Shown piece after piece: positions 44,923 through 54,379 of a DNA stretch of 64,000 nucleotides. The stretch is taken from NCBI RefSeq assembly GCF_900107635.1, contig NZ_FNRD01000002.1, positions 124,001-188,000 of the forward strand, in the 5' to 3' direction. This DNA is from Flavobacterium gillisiae. GTDB taxonomy: Bacteria > Bacteroidota > Bacteroidia > Flavobacteriales > Flavobacteriaceae. Made by a program: the position numbers and the translations under genes. The notes under the pieces are model-generated. The model was not told where the DNA came from and ran no database searches. It worked only from the letters and a program-made list of their open reading frames with translations. How positions within the stretch are numbered: position 1 is the first letter of the stretch; each line of letters begins with the position of its first letter.

Positions 44923-44958
44923 AAAAACCCAATAAGCGTTGTTACCTATTGGGTTTTT
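44923..44958. terminator. Bidirectional terminator between the GT51 and aldo/keto reductase genes
   Basis: Stem AAAAACCCAATA/TATTGGGTTTTT with a 12-nt loop between two convergent stops. Confidence 0.88.
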
Positions 44959-44983
44959 ATAATGATTACTTCATTACGACTCA

Positions 44984-46024
44984 TTACGGTGCAGGATCAG
45001 GAATTATAGCCTGTACTTCATCAATTGCTTTCAATATTTCATCAGATAATGAGACTTGAATAGTATCTATGTTTTCTTTCAATTGTTCCATCGTTGTAGC
45101 TCCAATAATCGTACTAGTCACAAAAGGCTGCTGTTCGATAAAAGCCAATGACAATTCCGTTAAGCTTAACCCATTTTTTCGAGCAATCTCCTGATAGAGT
45201 TTTGTTGCTTCGGTACACTGGGCGCTGTTGTATCTTGAATATTGAGGAAACAAATTAATCCTTGCTTTAGGATGTTTTTCTCCCGTTAGGAATTTTCCTG
45301 ATAGCACCCCAAAAGCCATTGGAGAATAAGCTAGCAATCCCACGTTTTCTCGATAACCAATTTCAGCTGACCCAGTTTCATAAAGCCTATTCAATAATGA
45401 ATAAGGATTTTGAACTGTTTTTATCCTCGGCAAATTATGGTGTTTACTTTCTTCCAGAAAACGCATGATTCCCCATGGAGTTTCGTTCGAAAGTCCGATT
45501 TGCTTAATTTTACCTTCCTTTATAAAGTCTCCTAATGTGTCTAAAACGGCGTGAATATTATCTACCCAAGCATCCTCTTCTTGCACCTTAAACCCTCTTT
45601 GACCAAAATAATTTGTTTTTCTTTCTGGCCAATGCAATTGATACAAATCAATATAATCAGTTTGAAGGCGTTGTAAACTATTATCTAACGCATATTTTAT
45701 ACTTGCAGCTGAGAAGTCAGTGGTATCGCGCATATAAGCGAAATTAGGGTTAGGACCTCCAATTTTTGATGCCAAAACAACTTCTTCCCTTCTTCCTGTT
45801 TTTTTAAACCAGGTTCCAAGAATTCTTTCCGTACTACCGTAGGTTTCCTCACGTGCCGGAACAGAATACATCTCAGCTGTATCAAAAAAGTTAACTCCTT
45901 GTTCAAGCGCATAGTCCATTTGCTCATGTCCCTCTGCTTCAGTATTTTGTTCGCCAAAAGTCATGGTACCTAGGCATATTTTGCTAACTTTTATTTCAGT
46001 ATTGGGTAGGGTTGTATATTTCAT
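44984..46024 (-). CDS. Aldo/keto reductase (Tas-like)
   Basis: A 346-residue NADPH-dependent oxidoreductase of the AKR superfamily. Catalytic residues are visible: Asp and Tyr in FFDTAEMYSVP, Lys in VLASKIGG, His in YQLHWPER. The C-terminal cofactor part has TSTIIGATTMEQLKENIDTI. The long loop YFGQRGFKVQEEDAW and overall size fit the E. coli Tas type. The substrate is not known. A single gene with a terminator shared with the GT51 gene. Confidence 0.92.
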   Translation of the reverse strand: MKYTTLPNTEIKVSKICLGTMTFGEQNTEAEGHEQMDYALEQGVNFFDTAEMYSVPAREETYGSTERILGTWFKKTGRREEVVLASKIGGPNPNFAYMRDTTDFSAASIKYALDNSLQRLQTDYIDLYQLHWPERKTNYFGQRGFKVQEEDAWVDNIHAVLDTLGDFIKEGKIKQIGLSNETPWGIMRFLEESKHHNLPRIKTVQNPYSLLNRLYETGSAEIGYRENVGLLAYSPMAFGVLSGKFLTGEKHPKARINLFPQYSRYNSAQCTEATKLYQEIARKNGLSLTELSLAFIEQQPFVTSTIIGATTMEQLKENIDTIQVSLSDEILKAIDEVQAIIPDPAP

Positions 46025-46143
46025 ATATTACATTAAAAGTTTAAAAAAAAATCAAAAGCATGTAGCTACAAATGTACCTTTTATTGACAGTTCATAGTAG
46101 AGCGTTAACAGATTTTTTAGAAACGTTCACTATATTAAACACA

Positions 46144-46175
46144 AAAAGGTTCAGCGTCTAACGGCTGAACCTTTT
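46144..46175 (-). terminator. Intrinsic terminator of the OmpA-family gene
   Basis: Stem AAAAGGTTCAGC/GCTGAACCTTTT with an 8-nt loop, 20 bases past the ompA-like stop on the minus strand. Confidence 0.88.
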
Positions 46176-46194
46176 AAATTTAAAACTACACAGT

Positions 46195-47136
46195 TTAGTT
46201 TATTTCATTCAACATTTCAGCGATTTCATCTAATCTTGGCGTTAAGATAATCTCAATTCTTCTGTTTTTTGCTTTTCCTTCTGCTGAAGCATTACTAGCT
46301 AATGGCGAAAATTCTCCGCGTCCTGCAGCCGTTAAGTTTTGCTTATTAATGTTTTTGTTTTCGCTTAAAATTGCAACTATAGCAGTGGCTCTTTTAGTAG
46401 ATAAATCCCAGTTATCAGCTATAGGACCTGATGCACTGAAACGATCATCATCAGTATGCCCTTCGATTAAAACTGAAATATCAGGATTGTCTCCCAAGAC
46501 TTTTCCTAGTTCTACTACCGCTTTCTTTCCTTCGGAACCTACAGCCCAACTACCAGAATTGAATAATAATTTATTTTCCATGGAAACGTAAACTTTACCG
46601 TTTTTTTGCTCCACGGTCAAGCCTTTTCCTTCAAAGCTATTCAATGCGTTTGAAAGTGTTTCTTTCAATTTTTTCATCGTCGCTTCTTTGGCAGCAATCA
46701 ATGATTCTAATTCTTGCAATCTTTGGGCACTTTTACTTAATCGCTCTTGCTCAATTGCCAAAGCTTTTCCTTTAGCATCTAATTGAGAAAGCAAATCACG
46801 ATTCTTACTCATATTAATTTGCAATGCTTCGTTGCTATTTTTCTCCAATGCTTTGTAGGATTCTTGCATCACATCCATTTTATTGCTTAAAGCACCATAA
46901 TCAGCCAACCATTTGTCGCGTTCTGATTTTACTTTACTTAGCTCCGTGTTCAAAGCATCTCGATCCAACTCTAGTTGATTCTTTGCCTGCAAAAGATCTG
47001 AGTTTTCATCAGCTAAAGTTCTGTTTTCTTTCTTTAAATCTGTGAACTTATTTTCTAAATCATTGTAGATTTTCTTGGAAACACAAGAAGTTGAAAGTGC
47101 TACAATTAACAATCCTAGTGAAATTCTTTTTATCAT
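46195..47136 (-). CDS. OmpA-family lipoprotein with coiled coil
   Basis: A 313-residue envelope protein. The lipobox ALSTSC puts the lipid anchor on Cys18. Residues about 22-165 form a long coiled coil (KIYNDLENKFTDLKKENRTL, EQERLSKSAQRLQELESL). The C-terminal OmpA domain from about 185 binds peptidoglycan: SVLIEGHTDDDRF, NWDLSTKRATAIV, AGRGEFSPLASN, NRRIEIILTP. It likely ties the outer membrane to the cell wall. No barrel domain is present. Confidence 0.93.
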   Translation of the reverse strand: MIKRISLGLLIVALSTSCVSKKIYNDLENKFTDLKKENRTLADENSDLLQAKNQLELDRDALNTELSKVKSERDKWLADYGALSNKMDVMQESYKALEKNSNEALQINMSKNRDLLSQLDAKGKALAIEQERLSKSAQRLQELESLIAAKEATMKKLKETLSNALNSFEGKGLTVEQKNGKVYVSMENKLLFNSGSWAVGSEGKKAVVELGKVLGDNPDISVLIEGHTDDDRFSASGPIADNWDLSTKRATAIVAILSENKNINKQNLTAAGRGEFSPLASNASAEGKAKNRRIEIILTPRLDEIAEMLNEIN

Positions 47137-47176
47137 TTTTTATACTTTAAAAATTATGTTGCATTTTATTAAAAGT

Positions 47177-47941
47177 CTACTCTATCTCCACTAAAACGGG
47201 ACAATGGTCAGAATGTTTTGCTTCGGGCAAAATAAGAGCTCTTTTTATTCTTTCTTTTAAAGGCTCACTTACTAAACAATAGTCGATACGCCATCCTTTA
47301 TTATTGAGTCTAGCAGTGGGAACTCTCATGGTCCACCAAGTATAGTTATCTGGTTCTTTGTTTAAAAAACGAAAACTATCAATAAATCCATTATTCAAAA
47401 ATGTATCAAGCCAAGCTCTTTCTTCCGGTAAAAAACCAGATACTTTTTTATTTCGAATGGGATCATGTATATCTATAGCTTCGTGACATATGTTATAATC
47501 ACCACAAATCACCAGATTAGGAATCTCTTTCTTTAAATCTGTAATGTAATTCTGGAAATCATCCATAAACATAAATTTATGATCTAATCTTTCACTATTT
47601 GTCCCTGAAGGCAGATACAAACTCATCACTGACAACTCATCAAAATCTACGCGGATATTCCTTCCTTCGAAATCCATGTGTTCAATTCCCGTCCCAAAAA
47701 CGACATTATTCGGCTTTATTTTTGATAAAATAGCAACTCCGCTATACCCTTTTTTTGTAGCTGGAAACCAATAATGATACGGATATCCCGCTAATTCAAA
47801 ATCCAATAATGGAAGTTGTTCCGGCGACGCCTTAATTTCTTGAAGACAAACCACATCAGGATTTGCCTGTTGTAACCAATCAATGAATCCTTTAGAAATT
47901 GCAGAACGAATTCCGTTAACGTTATAAGATATAATCTTCAT
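47177..47941 (-). CDS. xth: Exodeoxyribonuclease III
   Basis: A 254-residue AP endonuclease/3'-exonuclease of the exo III family for base excision repair. Active-site motifs are present: YNVNGIRSA with the first Asn, CLQEIKA with the metal-binding Glu, CGDYNICHEAIDIHDP with catalytic Asp and Asn, WRIDYCLVS, and the C-terminal AKHSDHCPV with catalytic Asp-His. A TACTTTTG -7 element precedes it. Confidence 0.96.
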   Translation of the reverse strand: MKIISYNVNGIRSAISKGFIDWLQQANPDVVCLQEIKASPEQLPLLDFELAGYPYHYWFPATKKGYSGVAILSKIKPNNVVFGTGIEHMDFEGRNIRVDFDELSVMSLYLPSGTNSERLDHKFMFMDDFQNYITDLKKEIPNLVICGDYNICHEAIDIHDPIRNKKVSGFLPEERAWLDTFLNNGFIDSFRFLNKEPDNYTWWTMRVPTARLNNKGWRIDYCLVSEPLKERIKRALILPEAKHSDHCPVLVEIE

Positions 47942-47961
47942 TTTGATATAATTTTGAATTT

Positions 47962-47969
47962 CAAAAGTA
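47962..47969 (-). promoter_or_regulatory. -7 promoter element for xth
   Basis: The minus strand reads TACTTTTG, 20 bases before the xth ATG. Confidence 0.6.
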
Positions 47970-48044
47970 ATGAAAATACAAATGAAACAGTGGAAAAAAC
48001 AAGAAAATCCAATCCTGAAATAGCCTAATAATAGACTTTTTGTC

Positions 48045-48052
48045 TATCTTTG
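48045..48052 (+). promoter_or_regulatory. -7 promoter element for the OlsF-like gene
   Basis: TATCTTTG, 26 bases before the ATG at 48079. Confidence 0.6.
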
Positions 48053-48078
48053 TTTTTCGCTCAAAAAACAATACGTAA

Positions 48079-49881
48079 ATGGGTTTAGTTACCGCAAAAG
48101 AAGTTGCAAAAGCAATAAATGCTGAAAAATATGGAATTCTGGGAACTTTTTCCGGCTGGCTTTTAATGAAAGCATTAAAAATATCCAAGCTTAATGAATT
48201 TTATGACGGTAATAAACATTTAAAGGATGTTGATTTCTTAAATGCCATATTAGACGACTTACAAATAAAATTTGAAATTCCCGAAGAGGATTTTAAAAGA
48301 CTACCAAAAGAAGGTGCTTACATAACCATTTCTAATCATCCTTTAGGTGGCATAGATGGTGTTTTGTTATTGAAATTAATGCTCGAAAGAGAACCAAATT
48401 TCAAAATAATTGCAAACTTCTTATTGCATAGAATTGAGCCTCTCAAAAAATACATCATGCCCGTCAATCCTTTTGAAAATCATAAGGATGCTAAATCAAG
48501 TGTGATAGGGATCAAGGAAACTTTACGTCACTTGAGTGATGGAAAGCCACTTGGAATGTTTCCTGCAGGAGAAGTTTCTAGCTACAAAGACGGAAAACTT
48601 ATGGTTGACAAACCATGGGAAGAAGGAGCAATTAAAGTAATCCGTAAAGCGCAAGTTCCCGTTGTTCCTATTTATTTTCACGCTAAAAATAGTTGGTTAT
48701 TTTACTTCCTTTCTAAAATTAGCGGAACCTTTCGTACTGCAAAATTACCCTCAGAAGTTTTTAGTCAGAAGCATCGTGTTATAAAAGTACGAATTGGAAA
48801 ACCTATATCTGTCGCTGAACAAAACGAATACAAAACAACAGAGCTTTATTCGGAATTCTTGAGAAAGAAAACCTATATGTTAGCTAATCCATATGAGAAA
48901 GAGAGTAAGTTATTGACCACGCCACATTTAAAAATCCCCAGAAGCCCTAAGGAAATAGTAACTCCGGCAAATGGAGAAAAAATAATTGCAGAAGTCGACA
49001 CCTTAAGAGATAAGGATTGTAGACTCTTACAAAGCAAAAACTACGAAGTCTTTTTTGCGGAAGCAAACTCAATTCCGAATATTCTTCATGAAATTGGACG
49101 ATTACGCGAAATCACATTTAGAGAAGTGGGAGAAGGAACAAATGAACCTATTGATTTAGACAAGTTTGACCAATACTACCACCATCTATTCTTATGGGAC
49201 GATGAGGCAAAGAAAATCGCAGGAGCATATAGAATGGGTCTAGGCTCAGAAATCTACCCCAAATACGGAATCGAAGGTTTCTACTTGAATGAACTTTTTC
49301 GATTTGAGCCGGAACTTCATGACATGATGAACAAGTCTATAGAAATGGGACGTGCATTCATCATCAAAGAATACCAACAAAAACCAATGCCTCTTTTCTT
49401 GCTTTGGAAAGGAATCATTCATACTACTTTACGTTTTCCAGAACATAAATTCCTTCTTGGAGGTGTAAGTATCAGCAATCAATTCTCTGATTTTTCTAAG
49501 TCTTTGATGATTGAATTCATGAAATCAAACTACTACGATCCTTACATCGCGCAGTATATTCATCCTAAGAAAGCCTATAAAGTAAAACTGAAAGATGCTG
49601 ATAAAGATTTTATTTTTAATGAAACAGAAGCTGATTTAAATAAATTCGACAAAATTATCGATGAGTTGGAACCAGGTGTTTTACGTTTACCGGTTTTAAT
49701 CAAAAAATACATCAAACAAAATGCAAAAGTGGTTGCTTTTAATGTTGATCCATTGTTCAATAATGCTGTCGATGGCTTAATGTACATAAGAATCGCCGAT
49801 ATTCCAGAAAGCACTATGAAACCTGTTATGGAAGAGTTTCAGGCAGAACTGGAAAGAAAACTAGCTGACAAAGAAGATTAG
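48079..49881 (+). CDS. olsF: Bifunctional aminolipid synthase (OlsF-like), PlsC acyltransferase plus OlsB-like GNAT
   Basis: A 600-residue fusion of two acyltransferases. The N-terminal part is PlsC-like with NHPLGGIDG near residue 86 (in place of the usual NHxSxxD) and MFPAGEVS near 160. The C-terminal part from about 310 to 500 is OlsB/hemolysin-like (EIGRLREITFREVGEGTNEP, GAYRMGLG, FELSRFxV-like YLNELFRFEPEL, EMGRAFI). The order matches OlsF, which makes ornithine lipids in flavobacteria and some gammaproteobacteria: the C-terminal half acylates ornithine and the N-terminal half adds the second chain. In this copy the amino-acid substrate could be ornithine or glycine. Confidence 0.85.
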   Translation: MGLVTAKEVAKAINAEKYGILGTFSGWLLMKALKISKLNEFYDGNKHLKDVDFLNAILDDLQIKFEIPEEDFKRLPKEGAYITISNHPLGGIDGVLLLKLMLEREPNFKIIANFLLHRIEPLKKYIMPVNPFENHKDAKSSVIGIKETLRHLSDGKPLGMFPAGEVSSYKDGKLMVDKPWEEGAIKVIRKAQVPVVPIYFHAKNSWLFYFLSKISGTFRTAKLPSEVFSQKHRVIKVRIGKPISVAEQNEYKTTELYSEFLRKKTYMLANPYEKESKLLTTPHLKIPRSPKEIVTPANGEKIIAEVDTLRDKDCRLLQSKNYEVFFAEANSIPNILHEIGRLREITFREVGEGTNEPIDLDKFDQYYHHLFLWDDEAKKIAGAYRMGLGSEIYPKYGIEGFYLNELFRFEPELHDMMNKSIEMGRAFIIKEYQQKPMPLFLLWKGIIHTTLRFPEHKFLLGGVSISNQFSDFSKSLMIEFMKSNYYDPYIAQYIHPKKAYKVKLKDADKDFIFNETEADLNKFDKIIDELEPGVLRLPVLIKKYIKQNAKVVAFNVDPLFNNAVDGLMYIRIADIPESTMKPVMEEFQAELERKLADKED

Positions 49882-49909
49882 TTAGTTCTAATCACTTTCA
49901 AATAAACAT

Positions 49910-49940
49910 AAAAAAGTCTCGACGATGTCGAGACTTTTTT
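49910..49940. terminator. Bidirectional terminator between olsF and the TM2 gene
   Basis: Stem AAAAAGTCTCGAC/GTCGAGACTTTTT with a 3-nt loop between convergent stops. Confidence 0.92.
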
Positions 49941-49944
49941 ATGT

Positions 49945-50226
49945 TTAAAACCAGCCCTTTTTATTTACCTGATAGGTTTGATAGAACTCCTCATCTGATT
50001 TAGTCAAGTAAACGATTCCTTCTATAAGTCCAAGCAAAGCAGTAACTGTCCCACAAGTACAAAGGCTAATGGCTAGCCATATTATTCCTTCTGTCGTATA
50101 TCCTAAAAGGAATTTATGAATTCCAAATGGTGCTAGAAGAATCGCCAATAAACCGGCAGCTATTTTTTTATTGTCTTCATGAACTGGTCGTGGGCTATTC
50201 CACGCCTCATGTTTTGAGTTTTCCAT
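49945..50226 (-). CDS. TM2 domain membrane protein
   Basis: A 93-residue protein with two membrane helices joined by a short turn: KIAAGLLAILLAPFGIHKFL and GIIWLAISLCTCGTVTALLG. The FGIHKFLLG turn and the following charged tail KSDEEFYQTYQ are typical of the TM2 family. Function unknown. The gene lies between the OlsF terminator and the dehydrogenase-VOC gene. Confidence 0.88.
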   Translation of the reverse strand: MENSKHEAWNSPRPVHEDNKKIAAGLLAILLAPFGIHKFLLGYTTEGIIWLAISLCTCGTVTALLGLIEGIVYLTKSDEEFYQTYQVNKKGWF

Positions 50227-50273
50227 AGTAATTGATTAGTTGATCAATATTTGAAGAATAAATATATTAAAAT

Positions 50274-51623
50274 TTATTTAAAAATGTAATCAATTGGCTC
50301 CCAAAGTTCAATTTTGTTTCCTTCAGGGTCCAAGATCCAACCAAATTTACCGTAATCATAGCTCTCCATTTCTCCAACAATAGTGACACCTTCTGCTTGT
50401 AACTCCAGGAGTAGATTTTCTAAATTATGTACTCTAAAATTCTGCATAAATTGCTTTTCACTTGGCTCAAAATAAGTCGTATCCTCTGCAAATGGAGACC
50501 ATTGCGTAGAACAATCATTACCCTTACTATCTTTCCACCAAAAGGTAGAACCATGGTCGTCTGTTTTCAACCCTAAGTGTTTGCCGTACCAAGCAACCAA
50601 TTCTTTAGCGTTTTTTGACTTAAAAAACAGTCCCCCTATTCCGGTAACTCGTTTTTCATCTACCGCAATTTTATCTTCGCCAAAATACTTTGCTTTAATC
50701 TTATCTACAATAACTTGCGCCAGACGTTCGTGGCTCTCGAAAGTCCATCCGGCGACATGAGGTGATAATATCACATTTTCTGCTTTTAATAAATATTGGA
50801 ACGCTTCAGGGGTGTTCTTATCTTGAAAAAGAGTTTCAAATGATAATTTCTCATACTCCAACACATCAAGTCCTGCCCCCAGAACCTTTCCTGCCGACAT
50901 AGCAGCAACTAAATCTGCTGTTACAATATTGTTTCCTCTAGACGTATTAAATGCCCAGAAAGGCTTCGCAAAAGCGTTGATAAAAGTAGCATCGACCATT
51001 TTATTGGTTTCAGGTGTCCATGGAATATGCAAACTCAACACATCTGACTTCTGCTGTAATTCTTCTAGAGAAACCTGTTTTGCATTGGCATCGCCAACGT
51101 TCTCCAGAATATCATAGCACAATACGTCCACTTCAAAACCGCGAAGTTTTTTGGCAAAGGATTTACCCATATTACCATAACCTATAATACCAACAGTTTT
51201 GCCGTCTAACTCATGACCTCTATTGCTTCCTCTGTTCCAATGTCCTGATCGAATTTCCCTATCTGCTTTATTCAAATTATTGAAAAGTGACAGAATCATT
51301 CCTAAAGTATGTTCAGCAACCGCATTTCTATTCCCTTCGGGAGCGGCAATCAGCGTTATGTTTTTTGATATCGCATAGTCGCAATCAATACTTTCAAGGC
51401 CGGCGCCTACACGGGCAATAAACTGCAAATTAGTGGCTTTATCCAAAAAGGTTTTATCAATTTTAAAACGACTCCGAATTACTATTCCTTGGTATGATTG
51501 TATTTTGGCTTCGATTTCTTCTTTCGAGGAAGTAAAATCTTCGTGATTTTCAAAACCCAGTTCTTGCAATTGCCTCATTAAAATGGCATTGTTGCTATCA
51601 ATATGAAGAATTTTAATATCCAT
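50274..51623 (-). CDS. D-2-hydroxyacid (phosphoglycerate) dehydrogenase fused to a VOC domain
   Basis: A 449-residue fusion. Residues 1-315 are a D-isomer-specific 2-hydroxyacid dehydrogenase: substrate domain with ARVGAGLESID and EGNRNAVAEHTLGM, the NAD site GIIGYGNMGKSFA near 143, catalytic Arg in NTSRGNN, and SPHVAGWT with His. From about 320 a VOC/glyoxalase-like domain follows (VTGIGGLFFKSKNAKELVAW, FGWILDPEGNKIELWEP). The start at 51623 (MDIKILHIDSNN) is preferred to 51650. In related bacteria these two proteins are, as far as I recall, usually separate genes. The dehydrogenase part is 3-phosphoglycerate-dehydrogenase-like; the role of the VOC domain is unknown. Confidence 0.85.
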   Translation of the reverse strand: MDIKILHIDSNNAILMRQLQELGFENHEDFTSSKEEIEAKIQSYQGIVIRSRFKIDKTFLDKATNLQFIARVGAGLESIDCDYAISKNITLIAAPEGNRNAVAEHTLGMILSLFNNLNKADREIRSGHWNRGSNRGHELDGKTVGIIGYGNMGKSFAKKLRGFEVDVLCYDILENVGDANAKQVSLEELQQKSDVLSLHIPWTPETNKMVDATFINAFAKPFWAFNTSRGNNIVTADLVAAMSAGKVLGAGLDVLEYEKLSFETLFQDKNTPEAFQYLLKAENVILSPHVAGWTFESHERLAQVIVDKIKAKYFGEDKIAVDEKRVTGIGGLFFKSKNAKELVAWYGKHLGLKTDDHGSTFWWKDSKGNDCSTQWSPFAEDTTYFEPSEKQFMQNFRVHNLENLLLELQAEGVTIVGEMESYDYGKFGWILDPEGNKIELWEPIDYIFK

Positions 51624-51723
51624 GAAAATGATTTCTAAGTTAAAAATCAAAATTAATAAAAAAAATACGGTTTATAGTTTTAAGAGCCAAATACATTCGA
51701 ATCGCGACAAAGTAAAAAAAAAA

Positions 51724-51762
51724 AAAACCATTTCCAAATTATATAAATTTAGAAATGGTTTT
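51724..51762 (-). terminator. Probable terminator of the small minus-strand transcript
   Basis: Stem AAAACCATTTC/GAAATGGTTTT, with an inner AAATT/AATTT extension. It lies 67 bases past the stop of a possible 26-codon gene and about 400 bases past proC. The stretch 51624-51828 holds only this. Confidence 0.65.
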
Positions 51763-51828
51763 CAATTTAATACTATTCATAGTGAATACTATTATCAGTA
51801 AGCTCGCTAAAACACCTGGTTCAATTCT

Positions 51829-51909
51829 TTAAAATGGCGAAACTTTTTCTCCTCCAAATAAAAAATTAGAAATTCTTTCGTAAAAACTGTAAAGTAAATT
51901 TTTCATCAT
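51829..51909 (-). CDS. Possible small protein of 26 residues
   Basis: The minus strand has ATG ATG followed by an open frame of 26 codons, reading in part NLLYSFYERISNFLFGGEK and ending in Pro-Phe. It has an amphipathic, aromatic-rich character. A TATAATTG, close to the -7 consensus, is about 25 bases upstream, and a hairpin terminator follows. This is the only candidate gene in a stretch of over 500 bases (51624-52162). I do not recognise a family, and it could be chance. Confidence 0.35.
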   Translation of the reverse strand: MMKNLLYSFYERISNFLFGGEKVSPF

Positions 51910-52162
51910 AATGTATATTAATTGTTAGTTTTCAATTATACCATTAGATAGAAAAGTAAGAGTAGATAATAGGGCTATTACAAATTTACATTAAAATACA
52001 ATTTAAATAAAACACTTAGACTGTTTTTCGATGTATGGCAATATAATCCGACGAACTACATGTTATTACACTTTTGTCTTACACAGCACAGCACCATAAC
52101 AACCTAACAATAAGCACTTTCAAAACTTATCTATTTGAAGTTTACACTACAACCGTTTAAAA

Positions 52163-52939
52163 TTAACCTTTTATTTGATTTAAAGAAGTCTTGATTCCTC
52201 TTATCAATGAGGAGCTAAATCCATGCATTTCCATTTCGTTAAGTCCTGCAATGGTACAGCCTTTAGGAGTTGTTACTCTATCTATTAATTGTTCCGGATG
52301 CACCTGTTCTTCCATAAGCATTTCAGCCGCTCCTTTAACCGTTTGTGCCGAAATGGCCAACGCCGTCTTCCAATCAAATCCTATTTCGATACCCGCCTGC
52401 ATTGATGCTCTAATGTAACGCAAGGCAAAAGCAGTTCCACTCGCAGCCAAAACAGTAGCGGCATCCATTAATTTTTCATCTATAACCGGAGCAGTACCTA
52501 GATCCTGAAACAAATCAATAACAGCCTGAGCCTGTGCTTTATTATTTTCATCGAATGAAATACAGGTTGCAGACTCTCCAAATTGTGCTGCAATATTAGG
52601 CATGATTCGCATCGCCTGGTTTTTGTCACCTATCTTGCCTTGAAGCGCTTCGATGGACAAGCCACTAACTGCAGAAGCAATTGTTTTATTATTGATTTTT
52701 GGAAGTATATCAGCCAAAACGACATCCACTTGATATGGCTTTATAGTAAGAATAATTACGTCTGCATCTTCAATATCGTGTGTGTTATCTGATGAAACAG
52801 TTATTCCTGCCTTTTCTAGATAAGCAATACTTGCCGTATTTCTTCGGGTTACAGTAACTTGATTATTTTTCGAAAATTTAGATATCCCTATTGCGATTGA
52901 AGTCCCAAGGTTCCCCCCTCCTATTATATGTACTTTCAT
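52163..52939 (-). CDS. proC: Pyrroline-5-carboxylate reductase
   Basis: ProC performs the last step of proline synthesis. The 258-residue protein starts MKVHIIGGGNLGTSIAIG (NAD(P)-binding) and has VIILTIKPYQVD, SGLSIEALQ, MRIMPN and the C-terminal TTPKGCTIAGL. The frame is open to 52987, but MKVHIIGGG at 52939 is the usual N-terminus. It is last in a minus-strand run with rsmA and mgtE. The 88 bases before it have no clear promoter. Confidence 0.96.
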   Translation of the reverse strand: MKVHIIGGGNLGTSIAIGISKFSKNNQVTVTRRNTASIAYLEKAGITVSSDNTHDIEDADVIILTIKPYQVDVVLADILPKINNKTIASAVSGLSIEALQGKIGDKNQAMRIMPNIAAQFGESATCISFDENNKAQAQAVIDLFQDLGTAPVIDEKLMDAATVLAASGTAFALRYIRASMQAGIEIGFDWKTALAISAQTVKGAAEMLMEEQVHPEQLIDRVTTPKGCTIAGLNEMEMHGFSSSLIRGIKTSLNQIKG

Positions 52940-53026
52940 TTCTATTTTATGGTTTTTCGGTTTAGTAGTCAATAATTTAGCTATCAATAACAGCTTGTTT
53001 TCTTTTTTAAAATCACTGCGATGGTA

Positions 53027-54379
53027 TTAAAATCCTAAAATAATTCTTGCAATTGAGAAGTAAATAAGAATCCCACAGATATCATTACTTGTTGTGATAA
53101 ATGGTCCTGTAGCTAAAGCGGGGTCAATGCCAAATTTATCCAACAATAGAGGTACAAATGTTCCTATTAATGAAGCGATTATAATTACAGACATTAATGC
53201 CGTAGTTACAATTACCCCAATAACAATTTCGACATCTAAAAGAAAATGACTTCCTACAAATAATATAATCCCTAGAATAAACCCATTAAGCAAGCTTAAA
53301 GACACTTCTTTTGTTAATCGACTAAATAAAGACCCTGTCAAGGTATTGTTTGCCAAACCTTGTACAATAATTGCGGACGATTGCACTCCTACATTTCCTG
53401 CCATTGCGGCAACAAGCGGGGTAAAGAAGAATAGCTCTCCATGCTTTAACATAGCTCCTTCAAATAAGCCTAGCACTTTTACGGAAATAAAACCTCCTAG
53501 TAATGCTAAAACTAACCAAGGCAAACGCGCTTTTGTATGCTCTAAAATACTATCATCAGCCTCAACATCCTTAGAGATACCAGCCGCTAACTGGTAATCC
53601 TGATCTGCTTCGTCCCTGATGACATCAATAATATCATCAATCGTAATACGCCCTACGAGTCGCCCCATAGCATCTACTACTGGAATGGCTTCTAGATCGT
53701 ATTTTTGCATGATACGTGCTACCTCAACATCCTCCGCATCTACATTTACAAACGTTACTTTCTTGATGTAAATATCAGAAATTTGTGTTTTAGTCGAAGT
53801 CGTCAATAAGTCTTTTAGAGACAACCTTCCTTTTAATCTATTCTCATCATCAACCACGTAAATAGAATGCACTCGAGATACATTCTCAGCTTGAGCACGC
53901 ATTTCTTTTACGCAAGTAAGTACGCTCCAGTTTTCATTCACTTTCACCAACTCTTTCCCCATTAATCCCCCTGCGGTATCCTCATCATAACGCAGTAAGT
54001 CAATAATATCTTTGGCGTGTTCTAAATCATCTAACTCAGAGATTACCTCCTCTTTTTTGGACTGCGAAAGCTCGGCGATGATATCGGCCGCATCATCGGT
54101 ATTCAGTTCATCCAGCTCTTCTGCAATCTCTTTTGGAGAAAGTCGTTTTAAGATATTTTCCCTTAAATCGTCTTCTAGCTCTAGAAGTATTTCAGATGTT
54201 TTCTCTGAATCTAATACTTTAAATATATAAGTGGCCTCGTCAAAATCTAGTTCGTCCAGAATCTCGGCAATATCGGCGTGGTGCATCTCACCAAGAAGAC
54301 GCTCTAATCCAGCGTCATCCTTGTTAACAATGTGTTGCTCTAATTCGAGTATTAAGTCTTTACTGATTTTAAATTCCAT
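53027..54379 (-). CDS. mgtE: Magnesium transporter MgtE
   Basis: A 450-residue Mg2+ channel/transporter. A cytosolic N-domain of helices ([30 protein letters not shown] repeats), two CBS domains at about 130-260 ([39 protein letters not shown]) and five membrane helices from about 285, with [17 protein letters not shown] forming the pore motif. Its start overlaps the rsmA end by 11 bases, so expression is coupled to rsmA. Confidence 0.97.
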   Translation of the reverse strand: MEFKISKDLILELEQHIVNKDDAGLERLLGEMHHADIAEILDELDFDEATYIFKVLDSEKTSEILLELEDDLRENILKRLSPKEIAEELDELNTDDAADIIAELSQSKKEEVISELDDLEHAKDIIDLLRYDEDTAGGLMGKELVKVNENWSVLTCVKEMRAQAENVSRVHSIYVVDDENRLKGRLSLKDLLTTSTKTQISDIYIKKVTFVNVDAEDVEVARIMQKYDLEAIPVVDAMGRLVGRITIDDIIDVIRDEADQDYQLAAGISKDVEADDSILEHTKARLPWLVLALLGGFISVKVLGLFEGAMLKHGELFFFTPLVAAMAGNVGVQSSAIIVQGLANNTLTGSLFSRLTKEVSLSLLNGFILGIILFVGSHFLLDVEIVIGVIVTTALMSVIIIASLIGTFVPLLLDKFGIDPALATGPFITTSNDICGILIYFSIARIILGF

